The notes beneath the pieces were generated by a model that was given only the letters and a program-made list of their open reading frames with translations, ran no database searches and was not told where the DNA came from. 64,000 nt of DNA from Flavobacteriaceae bacterium (GTDB taxonomy: Bacteria; Bacteroidota; Bacteroidia; Flavobacteriales; Flavobacteriaceae). Numbering within the stretch: position 1 is the stretch's first letter; every line of letters begins with the position of its first letter. The stretch covers positions 62,001-126,000 of the forward strand of contig JAOXRU010000119.1 of NCBI GenBank assembly GCA_025800395.1, in the 5' to 3' direction. Shown here piece by piece: positions 54,507-63,900 of the stretch. The position numbers and the translations under genes are program-made.

Positions 54507-56255
54507 TTATAGCCCCTTACCAAGTACAAGATCTTTGATTTTTGTAAAAATATCTTTGTTGGCATAAACCCCCATAAAGGATTGTGCTCCATTTCCATAT
54601 GCAAAAATAGGAACCATAGTGGCGGTATGATCGGTTGTACTAAAATGTCCCAATACTTCAGAAGAATGAATATTGCCATCCAAAATACTAAGGCCTCCAG
54701 TTTCGTGATCTGCAGTTACCAATACCAAGGTATTGGGGTTCTTTTCCGCATATTGGATAGCTGCACCTACGGCCATATCAAAACTCCAAATCGCTTCCAA
54801 CATAGGAGCCAACTGATTGGAATGCCCATAACTATCTATTTTTGCCCCTTCTAGCATTAAAAAGAAAGGCTTTTTTGTAGTGTCTAGTACTTTTAGAGTA
54901 GCTTCTAACTGTTTTTTTAAGGATTCTCTTTCTTGAAAATACGTCATTCGCATACGAGGTTTACCTGTAGGTTGGGTCTCCCATTGACTATATTTCTGTT
55001 GCAATGCCTTGTATTTTAAATGACTTTGTTGCCCTCTAGAAATAAAGTAATCGATAGAAGATGTTGCCAATTGTTGTAAAATTTGTGTTTCATTATCTCT
55101 ATCAACTACATGTGCGTAAAAAGCTGCTGGAGTTGCTCCGCTAATAGCATCGCTAGTAACTATTGCATTTTTATACCCTTGGCTAGCCAAAAATTCGGTA
55201 AGGTTGAGTTGTACCGTACCAGATGGATCCACACCAATGGCTCTATTATTGGTCTGTACACCTGTGGCAAAGGCAGTTGCAGCTGCTGCACTATCGGTAC
55301 AAAAGGCATCTGCTGCCTGAGTACGTATAAGTCCTATATTGGGCATATTGGTAATATAAAGTTGTTGTTTGTTAGCAGCTGTTGCCGCACTCAAGGCCGA
55401 CAGCCCCATACCATCCCCTATACAGAGAATAATAGATATTGCTCCATTATCATTTTCTTTTTCTTCTTTGAGGTTGACTATGGTGTAGGTCTGTTTATTG
55501 ATGGCTCTATTGGACTGTAGATGATCCAAATACTCTCGCAGAGCCATGGGAGTATCCGTATTGATATAATCTACTCCCAAATCTAAAAGGGTTTGCCAAG
55601 ATGTTTTCGAATCTGGTGTTGCCCAAAATCGTACCGATTTCCCCAAAAGATGCACTTTTTCTATATATTGCAACAGTTGTTGCTTCTCTTGCTTTGGCAA
55701 TAATCCCTTCCCATTCCAATTGGAAAAATCGCGAAATGATTTGCTCATCAAGCCAACTTTTTGTAATTGTTTACGATTTAAGACTTGATCTCCCTGATAA
55801 TCGAAATACATATAATTTGGATATTGGTGGAATAACGCTACTTCTGGCTGATCTCCTGAAATAACCACTTTCAGTCCTTGTGCCCACAACTTTGGAAAAG
55901 CCTCCAATTGCCTTACCAATAGGTGTAGGCTAGCAATAGCATCTGTTTTGATATCGATGAGTAATTGCATATTTCCCAAGCGCTTGGGAAATTGTTTTTG
56001 CAAAAGTTGTAACGGAATGAGATAGCTGTTTTTAAGGGTTTTATCTGGTTGTATGTTTCTTTTCTCGTGTGCTACAAACAGTTCGTTTCTGTCCAAAACG
56101 ATATCAATTTCAATGCTTTCCGATCCTGCACCAAATGCAGTATACAAAGGGATAGGGCGCTGATAATCGTTGTGTGCATGTATTTTTTGTCCCATCAAAG
56201 AAAGATTCACTAAAAAAATGGCGGTGACACTGAAGATATTTTTTTTGCTAAGCAT
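54507..56255 (-). CDS. Glycerophosphodiesterase-like/alkaline phosphatase fusion
   Basis: A 582-residue exported protein with signal-like N-terminus (to about residue 22). Residues 24-245 form a PI-PLC/GDPD TIM-barrel-like domain: KIHAHNDYQRP (His26, His28, Asp30), ESIEIDIVLDRNELFVAHE with acidic metal ligands, LLIDIKTD and the late RFWATPDS and VDYINTDTP. Residues of about 270-582 are an alkaline phosphatase: IILCIGDGMGLS (Asp280), DAFCTDSAAAATAFATG with nucleophile Ser321, IVTSDAISGATPAAFYAHV, MLEGAKIDSYGHSNQ and VTADHETGG. It would release glycerol phosphate and then phosphate from glycerophosphodiesters in the periplasm. A link to phosphate scavenging is inferred. Confidence 0.9.
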   Translation of the reverse strand: MLSKKNIFSVTAIFLVNLSLMGQKIHAHNDYQRPIPLYTAFGAGSESIEIDIVLDRNELFVAHEKRNIQPDKTLKNSYLIPLQLLQKQFPKRLGNMQLLIDIKTDAIASLHLLVRQLEAFPKLWAQGLKVVISGDQPEVALFHQYPNYMYFDYQGDQVLNRKQLQKVGLMSKSFRDFSNWNGKGLLPKQEKQQLLQYIEKVHLLGKSVRFWATPDSKTSWQTLLDLGVDYINTDTPMALREYLDHLQSNRAINKQTYTIVNLKEEKENDNGAISIILCIGDGMGLSALSAATAANKQQLYITNMPNIGLIRTQAADAFCTDSAAAATAFATGVQTNNRAIGVDPSGTVQLNLTEFLASQGYKNAIVTSDAISGATPAAFYAHVVDRDNETQILQQLATSSIDYFISRGQQSHLKYKALQQKYSQWETQPTGKPRMRMTYFQERESLKKQLEATLKVLDTTKKPFFLMLEGAKIDSYGHSNQLAPMLEAIWSFDMAVGAAIQYAEKNPNTLVLVTADHETGGLSILDGNIHSSEVLGHFSTTDHTATMVPIFAYGNGAQSFMGVYANKDIFTKIKDLVLGKGL

Positions 56256-56313
56256 GGCAATAAATTGAAGTGGATATAAAATTTTTGTCTAAAATAGAAA
56301 GTTCGTATTTCCT

Positions 56314-56347
56314 TTGTGTTATTATATCAATAATTCTAATATATTTG
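56314..56347 (+). promoter_or_regulatory. Bacteroidota-type promoter of tRNA-Pro
   Basis: TATATTTG at 56340-56347 is an exact TAnnTTTG box ending 11 bases before the mature 5' end of the tRNA. TTG at 56314-56316 lies 23 bases upstream, a slightly long spacer. The pair is similar to that of the SRP RNA. Confidence 0.5.
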
Positions 56348-56358
56348 CAAACTAAATT

Positions 56359-56433
56359 CGGGATGTGGCGCAGTCCGGTTAGCGTACACGGCTGGGGGCC
56401 GTGTGGTCGCAGGTTCAAATCCTGTCATCCCGA
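56359..56433 (+). tRNA. tRNA-Pro (anticodon GGG)
   Basis: A 75-base cloverleaf. Acceptor arms CGGGATG and CATCCCG pair fully, with C1-G72 as in bacterial tRNA-Pro, and A as discriminator base. The anticodon stem CACGG/CCGTG holds the loop CTGGGGG, giving anticodon GGG, which reads CCC and CCU. The T arm is GCAGG-TTCAAAT-CCTGT. The 3' CCA is not encoded. A terminator follows immediately. Confidence 0.95.
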
Positions 56434-56435
56434 CA

Positions 56436-56476
56436 AACAAGAGAGCAGTGTAGAAGCCGCTCTCTTGTTGTTTTTA
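56436..56476 (+). terminator. Terminator of the tRNA-Pro transcript
   Basis: AACAAGAGAGC and GCTCTCTTGTT pair perfectly around a 12-base loop and are followed by GTTTTT, three bases after the tRNA end. Confidence 0.85.
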
Positions 56477-56599
56477 ACACAGATTCCTTTTACACTTCAT
56501 TTTTGAAAAAACACCGTTTTATTCAAGTTTCACCTTATAATTGTGGCAAATGCGTGGCAAAAGACCACGCTATCTTAGTAACTATCCACAAACATAAAA
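56477..56599. other. Non-coding gap after tRNA-Pro with a small palindrome
   Basis: No gene or mobile element is seen. GCGTGG (56552-56557) and CCACGC (56565-56570) form a perfect 6-bp inverted repeat with a 7-base loop and no T-run. Regions beside tRNA genes are frequent integration sites, but no integrase or duplicated tRNA end is present here. Confidence 0.4.
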
Positions 56600-56630
56600 A
56601 AGGCTGTCAAAAATTTCTTTTGACAGCCTT
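56600..56630 (-). terminator. Terminator of the BNR-repeat gene
   Basis: AAGGCTGTCAAAA (56600-56612) and TTTTGACAGCCTT (56618-56630) are exact complements around a 5-base loop. On the minus strand the hairpin is followed by a T-run, 33 bases after the stop of the 1021-residue gene. Confidence 0.85.
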
Positions 56631-56662
56631 GCTATTATAACAAGTATATTATTAATTGCTGG

Positions 56663-59600
56663 TTATTGCCATTTTAGCACACCAGAAGTGTTTACCTGGT
56701 CTTTTAGTTTTTGCAAAGCAGCTGCAGTTTTATTGATGTCTGCTTTCAATAGCTCCATTTTTTTGTGTAAGACCTCCATACCCATTTCCGAATTGTTATC
56801 TACTGCTACCATTGGATTGAAATAGTACATAGCAAGACTCAAAACCTGGGATCGCATATCTGGAGTTTCCGAAAAAAGTCCCTTAGTCGATTTAGGCACT
56901 ATTCTATATTCTAAGTCTCCCAACTGCTTGGAGAGCGTTTGTAACTCCTTTTTTAGATTTTCGTCTTTGGCCACAAAGCCCTCTATCGGTTTTACGGATT
57001 TTTGCATCCCTTTTACTTTTTTGTACATAGAAAGAAGGGAATCCGCAACTTTGTTAAACTTCTTTTTGCGAGTAATATTGGTTTGATATTCGGCATGGGT
57101 AATCGGACTATTAGGATCTTTTAATACTTCTAATGTAGTAGTGCTTTCTTCCTCCCCTATTTTTAGCTTTATCGTATAGCTTCCGTAATTCACATTGCTA
57201 CCTCCCATAAGAAACATAGAAAAAAGGTCTGGTTTACCTGGCAGTATACTTCCTTTTGTTTTCAGATCCCATATGGTTCTATTGATTCCTTTTTTGGCGG
57301 TAAGTTTTATAGTGCGTACCACTTCTTGTTTACTATTGCTAATTTCAATAATAGCGCCATTTTTTTTGCTTTTCTCATTGGTATAAAAACTTAGAGGAGC
57401 CCCATATGGTCTATTCTTTCCAGCAAAACTCTCATTGGCTCCATCAAACATAGGAGGAAAACCAGTTACCCCCATAAAGGTAGCAGGCGGTTCAAACAAA
57501 TGTTGTTTCTTACTCATAATTTCAGAGCTACTCGCTAATTCTCGTAACGGACGTATATCGTCGAGAACATAGATAGATCTTCCAAATGTACCAACCACCA
57601 AATCGTGTTCTCTAGGGTGGATAACCATATCTTTGACTGCAACGGTAGGAAAATCATTTTTCCATTTCTGCCACTTCGCTCCTGCGTCTATGGAGAAATA
57701 CAAGCCAAATTCTGTTCCTACAAACATAAGATTGGGCTGTATCGGATCTTGTACAAAACTAAGTGCAAACCCCCATACATCTGAACTATCTACTAGTCGT
57801 TTCCAACTTTTTCCATAGTTGGTAGTATACAATACAAAAGCTTCCCAATTATCTCTTCTATGATCTTCAATTACAGCAAAGGCAGCGCCTTTCACATGTT
57901 TGGAATGTTTTATTTGTGCCACCCAAGAATTGGCAGGAAGCCCTTTCATTTGAGGAGAAACATTTTTCCAATTGGCACCACCATCTCTAGTTATTTGGAT
58001 ATTTCCATCATCGGTTCCAACCCAGATCAAGTCTTTTTCTTGGCTACTAGGCTCTATTACTAATATAGAACAATGATTCTCAGCTGTAGAATCATCTATT
58101 GTGAGTCCTCCCGATTGTGGTTGCTTTTGTTTTTGACGATCGTTGGTGGTCAAATCTGGAGAAATAATCGTCCAAGATTTTCCTTGATCCTTGCTCTTGT
58201 GTACATACTGACTACCACCATAAATAGTTTGATTATCAAACGGGTCTATATTAAACCCTGCATCCCAGTTGAAACGCAATTTTTCTCCTTTTGGATGTCT
58301 TGGTTTTATATTTTGTTGGATGCCAGTTTTACTATCGTAACGTATAAATTCCCCTCCTTGACTCATCGCATAGCCATATCTACTATCTTTTGGATCTGGA
58401 ATAACGTCAAATCCATCTCCAAAGCCAATACTCTTAAAATCTTTGTTTCTCAAAGAACCAATGACCATAAACTTATATGCAGGACCTTTCCAGCTACCAT
58501 TGTCTTGCATCCCACCATATACATTGTAAGGCACTTCATTGTCTACATTGATATGATAAAACTGTCCTACAGCAATGTTTTGATGAAAACGCCAGCTATT
58601 CCCTCCGTCATTGCTCGTATACAAGCCACCATCGTTTCCATCTATTATATGTTTTGGATTTGAAGGGTTGATCCAAAAAGCATGATGATCGCTATGTACG
58701 CCTCCAAGTGGGGACATGATAGGCTTAAAGCTTTTTCCACCATCTTCAGATTTGGAAACTGTGGTAGCGATATGAAAAACGCGATTCTCATTGGTAGGAT
58801 CCACACGAACATCTGCATAATAAAATGGTCTATCTCCTACGCCTTTATTGGTCGTTTTCACAAATCGATTTCCCCCATCGTTGGAACGATACATGGCATT
58901 TTCTGCTTTGGTTTCTATATTGGCATATATCACATTTGGGTTGCTTTTGGCAAAAGCAATTCCGATACGCCCAAGAGTTTCGTTGGGCAAGCCATTTGAC
59001 GCATCCAATTTTCGCCAATTGTCACCACCATCTATAGTCATATAAATGGCAGAACCAACACCACCGGATTCCATAAACCAAGGCTTGCGATAATATTCCC
59101 ACATAGCAACCAAAATTTTGTTGGGATTGGACGGATCCAAAACCATATCGGCTACCCCCGTTTTATCATTTACATAGAGTATCTTTTTCCAGCTCTTGCC
59201 ACCATCTATCGTTTTATACACCCCTCTATGATGGCTACTTCCCCAAGCAGATCCAATAGCTCCAACCCAAACAATGTCCGGATTGTTGGGATGCACAATC
59301 ACCCGATGAATGTTTTTTGTCTCTTCCAGTCCCAAATGCTGCCAAGTTTTACCAGCATCTATAGATTTGTACATTCCAAAACCATAGGATTGGCTGTTTC
59401 GAGGATTACCCTCTCCAGTACCCATATACAGTATATTGGGGTTGGATTGAAAAATTTTTATATCCCCAATAGAAGCTGTTTTTTGATTTTCGAAAATGGG
59501 CTGAAAACTTACCCCGCCATTTGCAGATTTCCATAAGCTTCCTGCAGAAGAACCTGCATAAATAATACTATTGTCGGATTCCACAACATCTACAGTTGTG

Positions 59601-59728
59601 ATTCTACCACTCATACCAGCTGGCCCGATACTACGAAAACGCATATCCCCCAAAAGAGAAGTGTCTAGTCTTTGGGCAAAGGCTGTGCAGACTATTAGCA
59701 ATGCGCATAATTGCAAAAAAGATCTCAT
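56663..59728 (-). CDS. Large secreted BNR/VPS10-type beta-propeller protein
   Basis: A 1021-residue exported protein with a signal peptide ending ...VCTAFAQ. The body (about 20-730) consists of BNR/Asp-box repeats of the form S-x-D/N-x-G-x-x-F/W: SANGGVSFQPI, SIDAGKTWQHL, TIDGGKSWKKI, TIDGGDNWRKL, SNDGGNRFVK, SEDGGKSFKPI, SNDGGNSWRF, SKDQGKSWTII, TRDGGANWKNV, SIDAGAKWQKW. The fold is two beta-propellers as in the sortilin/VPS10-like group. The rest (730-1021) has a Fn3-like strand region and a C-terminal helical segment with coiled-coil character. Similar proteins are annotated as glycosyl hydrolases, but no catalytic residue is evident. No T9SS C-terminal domain is obvious. Confidence 0.9.
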   Translation of the reverse strand: MRSFLQLCALLIVCTAFAQRLDTSLLGDMRFRSIGPAGMSGRITTVDVVESDNSIIYAGSSAGSLWKSANGGVSFQPIFENQKTASIGDIKIFQSNPNILYMGTGEGNPRNSQSYGFGMYKSIDAGKTWQHLGLEETKNIHRVIVHPNNPDIVWVGAIGSAWGSSHHRGVYKTIDGGKSWKKILYVNDKTGVADMVLDPSNPNKILVAMWEYYRKPWFMESGGVGSAIYMTIDGGDNWRKLDASNGLPNETLGRIGIAFAKSNPNVIYANIETKAENAMYRSNDGGNRFVKTTNKGVGDRPFYYADVRVDPTNENRVFHIATTVSKSEDGGKSFKPIMSPLGGVHSDHHAFWINPSNPKHIIDGNDGGLYTSNDGGNSWRFHQNIAVGQFYHINVDNEVPYNVYGGMQDNGSWKGPAYKFMVIGSLRNKDFKSIGFGDGFDVIPDPKDSRYGYAMSQGGEFIRYDSKTGIQQNIKPRHPKGEKLRFNWDAGFNIDPFDNQTIYGGSQYVHKSKDQGKSWTIISPDLTTNDRQKQKQPQSGGLTIDDSTAENHCSILVIEPSSQEKDLIWVGTDDGNIQITRDGGANWKNVSPQMKGLPANSWVAQIKHSKHVKGAAFAVIEDHRRDNWEAFVLYTTNYGKSWKRLVDSSDVWGFALSFVQDPIQPNLMFVGTEFGLYFSIDAGAKWQKWKNDFPTVAVKDMVIHPREHDLVVGTFGRSIYVLDDIRPLRELASSSEIMSKKQHLFEPPATFMGVTGFPPMFDGANESFAGKNRPYGAPLSFYTNEKSKKNGAIIEISNSKQEVVRTIKLTAKKGINRTIWDLKTKGSILPGKPDLFSMFLMGGSNVNYGSYTIKLKIGEEESTTTLEVLKDPNSPITHAEYQTNITRKKKFNKVADSLLSMYKKVKGMQKSVKPIEGFVAKDENLKKELQTLSKQLGDLEYRIVPKSTKGLFSETPDMRSQVLSLAMYYFNPMVAVDNNSEMGMEVLHKKMELLKADINKTAAALQKLKDQVNTSGVLKWQ

Positions 59729-59800
59729 AATTTGTTAGTTATAGTTTAGTATCGCTAACATAATTAATACTAAAACATCCGACTTGTCAAAATCGGTCAA

Positions 59801-60643
59801 CTAATCAAAAACGATATGAAAATTGTTGTGGTATTCAGAAGGATTATAGCCAAATTTCTTTTTAAATGCTTTACTAAACTGGGACAGGTCTTCATATCCC
59901 AATTCGCTTGATATTTGTGAAATTGGTTTTTGAGTGAACATCATATAAAACCTAGCATGATACAAACGTTGTTCCCGCATCCATTTGGCAGGTGCCTTGC
60001 CCATGCGATTTCTAAAGCTGCGATAAAAACTAGAAGTACTCTGTCCCAAATCTAAAGCCATTTGTGGAATGGTAGTGCGCCTATTTTTCTGTGTTTCCAA
60101 ATAGGATAATAATCTGTCATCCACATCTCGAAAAATAGATTGAAACTGTAGAGTCGGTATTTGTAACAAGAAATTCTTGATGAGAAATTGCATGCTTCCC
60201 CAGTTCTCTAAAGACATATGGCATTTTTGGTTGAATTGCAACTGAATTCCTTCCACTATTTTTTCTACCCCTTCTTTGGGAACCAAAAAGTCGATCTGAT
60301 GCTTACCAATGGGTGTAGATCTTTTTTGTAAAATCTCCAATACCAAAACATCTGGAATCAAAAAGCTAATCACTTCAAAATTTCCCTCTTTGTCCATACG
60401 TCTCTCACTGATATAATTGGCATATTTTGGAAGTAATAGGATATCACCCTCATGGAATTCTATATTGCCGTCAATTTCCGATTTTAAAACCAACCCTCCT
60501 CTGATTAGCACCACAACTCTATGCATTTTTAGGTAGGTCGAATGCACTTCCTTTTTGTTGGTCAAATGATGCATGGCAATAGGCGTTTTGCCTGCTTTCA
60601 AAATCTTTACAAAGTGGAAGTCATCGGATTGGTTTATTCTCAT
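59801..60643 (-). CDS. AraC-family transcriptional regulator
   Basis: A 280-residue regulator. The N-terminal half is a cupin-like sensing domain (HEGDILLLPKYANYISERRM). The C-terminal half has the tandem AraC helix-turn-helix: TIPQMALDLGQSTSSFYRSFRNRMGKAPAKWMREQRLYHARF and PISQISSELGYEDLSQFSKAFKKKFGYNPSEY. The length is standard for one-component AraC regulators. It is divergent from the giant adhesin gene, with a 260-base gap, so it may control that gene, but no target site has been identified. Confidence 0.93.
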   Translation of the reverse strand: MRINQSDDFHFVKILKAGKTPIAMHHLTNKKEVHSTYLKMHRVVVLIRGGLVLKSEIDGNIEFHEGDILLLPKYANYISERRMDKEGNFEVISFLIPDVLVLEILQKRSTPIGKHQIDFLVPKEGVEKIVEGIQLQFNQKCHMSLENWGSMQFLIKNFLLQIPTLQFQSIFRDVDDRLLSYLETQKNRRTTIPQMALDLGQSTSSFYRSFRNRMGKAPAKWMREQRLYHARFYMMFTQKPISQISSELGYEDLSQFSKAFKKKFGYNPSEYHNNFHIVFD

Positions 60644-60903
60644 GATAGCAAACCATATAATACTTGATTAATAAATATACTACTTTTTACCTAAAATATG
60701 CAAGTTTCTTAATGCTATACACCATAGTTTCAAACTGAATAAGCTAGAATATGTGCGGAAATAGAAGTTAACCATCATAACAAAAATAGAGGGTTTCACA
60801 TACAAAAGATACAATCTTACAACCTTTGTAGGTGTTTTCTCATTATATTTTTATTTTTTTATACTTTGATAAACCCAATTCTTAACCTAATAAACCCAAT
60901 AAG
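60644..60903. other. Upstream region of the giant surface protein gene
   Basis: 260 bases with no gene. It has an A/T-rich central part with TATACTTTG near 60859-60867, one base off the TAnnTTTG pattern. At the end, two copies of ATAAACCCAAT (60869-60879 and 60890-60900) are placed 21 bases apart, four bases before the ATG. Confidence 0.5.
60869..60900 (+). repeat. Two 11-bp direct repeats before the surface-protein start
   Basis: ATAAACCCAAT occurs at 60869-60879 and again at 60890-60900, exactly 21 bases (two helical turns) apart. The second copy ends 3 bases before the ATG at 60904. This could be a regulator site or a translation-control element in the leader. Confidence 0.6.
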
Positions 60904-63900
60904 ATGGAAAATTCTAGTAATCACTTAAAGAAAAAAATGTACACTATGTTATTTGATTCACCTCTCAAAAAAACGTATCATATAGTACTTCCTGTATTAC
61001 TTTTTAGTTTCTTTTTTGCGCAAGCACAAACTGGTCCAGGTGGTGTCACCAGCAACCTAGGTCTTTGGCTTCGAGCAGATATGAATACAGGTACCTTTGT
61101 GGAAGACGCCACTGTTACCACATGGTCCGATATGTCCGTAAATAATCGCAATGCAATTGCGGATAACGATCCGGCATTTAAAGATAATATCATCGGATTT
61201 ATGCCAGCCATAGAATATGATATAGATGACTCTCACCGCCTCAATAATGTGGATATAAATGTAAGAAATTCTACTATGTTTGGCGTTGGTTTTAGCACAA
61301 ATGGTCGTGCTTTCTTTTGGCATTCGGATCAGAACGAAAAGGATGTGATACTGGGAATAAATTTTCATAATTTTGTTTATGTTGATGGACAAAGTTTTAA
61401 ATCTCCAGGCCCCAGAAATAACAAAGATCACCCCATCATGTTTAGAGCGCAATACAGTAATGCCGAAAAATATGATGTTAATTTTCTCAGTGGCGACAAT
61501 AAGAAGTATACCATCAACAATGCCAATGATGAAAATAGTGCCGTAGAGTTGCATTATTGGACATTGGGTAATTGGCATTCCGGTGGAGGACTTAGAAATT
61601 GGGACTTTATCTCAGAAACAATTGTATTAGAAACAGCAAGCCCCTCTGCAACTGATATACAAAGAATAGAATCCTATTTAGCCTTTAAATACGGCTTCAC
61701 TTTAGAACATTCGAAGAATAAAGATCTAATTGCCTCAGACAATACTACCAAAATATGGAATGCGAGTACAGCTACTGGATATAACAGATTGGTTTTTGGA
61801 ATTGGTCGTGATGATAATTCGGGTTTGCACAAAAAAATTGGTAAAGGTCTTGGTGTTTCTTCAGATGTTATTGTTTCTACCAATTCGGATTTCACCAGTA
61901 GTAATAGAAATACAAGTAGACCTGATATCAATACAGACAAAACGTTTTTTGTATTGGCTGCCAATTCTATCAGTTTTAAGAGCCTTAAAGCAAAAAAAAT
62001 AAACGTTTCAGGAAGCTTTTATCCGTCTAAAGCTAAATTCAACATCCAAAAATCTGCAGGATTTAATCAAAATATCAATTTGAAATTTTCCGATTTCAAT
62101 TCGGACTGGAAACTATTTCACAGTACAAGCGAGGATTTTTCATCTAATATTACAGATTTGGGTTTCCTAAACGCCGATGGCGAGATATTAAATTTAAACA
62201 TAGATAATGGTTTTATCGTTTTGGCCAAAGAAATCAACAACACCATTACAACTGCACCTGGAGGACTGATTGATAATCTTGGAATTTGGTTAAAAGCCGA
62301 TGTTGGAACAAGTACTACCACCGATGGTGCAACGGTAACCACTTGGAAGGACCAATCTATTTTTAGTCAAACACTTAGTGCTTCCTCTACTCCTTCCTTT
62401 ATGGAGAGCCAGATCAATTTTAATCCTACTGTATTCTACGAACTCGCAGACAGACATATCGATAATGAGCCAAATCTAGAACTTCCAGGAACCATTCATT
62501 TTTCCGTTGCCATTCCAAAAGGAAGTCACGATCATAGTTTATGGACCACTTCCATAGAATCGGACAATCCAACTTATTTGACCAACTCATTGATTGCCAC
62601 TTGGGATGACCACACTGGCAGTTTACAAACTTCTACGGTGCCTTGGGCCGAAAACGAAGTAGCCTTGATTTCTAACAATTTTGACAATGTGCCTAATTAC
62701 CCCCTCAATTTCCGTAAAAATGGTGCTGCAGAATTCACATTTAGTGAAAGCAAATTGACGGATTTGAGTAAAGTAAAAAAATACCATATTCTTGGTAACT
62801 GGTCTTCGGGCAACTTTGCTTTTGGACATGTGGCAGAAACTATTATTATGGATAACGAATCGTTTAGTAATTCTGATTATTCGAAAGTTAGTAGCTATTT
62901 GGCCATCAAATACGGAATTACCCTAGACCAAAGTGGCACCAATACTGGTTTCGAATATCTCGCTTCAAATGATGCCGTTATTTGGAGTCCGGATACCGCA
63001 GATATTTTTGAACATGCCATATTCGGTATCGGAAGAGACAATGATTCTGGTTTGGATCAGAAAGTCTCTCGTTCCGTCAATGACAGTATACTTACCATAG
63101 CAACTACCAAGGATTTTGAAAAATCGAATCAGGACAATGCCAGACAAAGTTTGAACAATCTACAATTTTTGGTATTGGGGAATAACAATGGAGCGTATGA
63201 ATTCGATGCGATTGGCACTTCCAACACTACCAATACCGACTCTAGGCTAAAGAGAGTATGGAAAGCCCAAAACACGGGTGGTGTAGGTAATATTCATTTA
63301 GAGTTTACCCAATTGACAGATGGTGAAAAATACTATTTGCTCGAAGATATAGATACCAATTTCACCTCCGGTGCTACGGAACTTACGAGTGGGGTAGCCT
63401 TTAATGGCAAGGTGCAGTTTGAAGCCACGCTTAGTGACAACAAGACCTATACGATTGCAAAAAAAATCTATCAAGAAGACGACGAGCCTATCGGAACAGC
63501 CATGGGAACACCGTTGTCCAACAATTTCATGAAAATCCATGGGGACTTTGAAATTCTATCCAATCATGTACTCAACACCAAAGAAAATCCTAGCAACAAT
63601 ACCTCCCACTCCCCAAATTCTGATTTTAATGATCGGAATGTAAATAACGATGAAGTTGCCATGGGGTATATTGATACCGATTCGGATGGAACGACTTTTA
63701 GTTCTAGTAGCGCTACTTTGGCACTTCCCAATTGTTCTAGAATTGCTTATGCAGGATTGTATTGGGGCGGAACTTATCCCTTCAAAAAAGGACATGCAAC
63801 CGATCCAGAAGGCATTCCCGCTGATAATAGCAGAGATGAAAGCTATAAACAGGTAAAATTCAAAATTCCCGGTGGAGACTATGTCGATATCGGTCCAAAT

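Noticed and set aside
56359-56600. tRNA-Pro region as an integration site of a mobile element
   Set aside because: No integrase gene, no duplicated tRNA 3' end and no composition change within the window.
56401-56640. Plus-strand frame of 79 codons starting in tRNA-Pro
   Set aside because: It begins inside the tRNA and crosses two terminators; the segment with CGKC has no further support.
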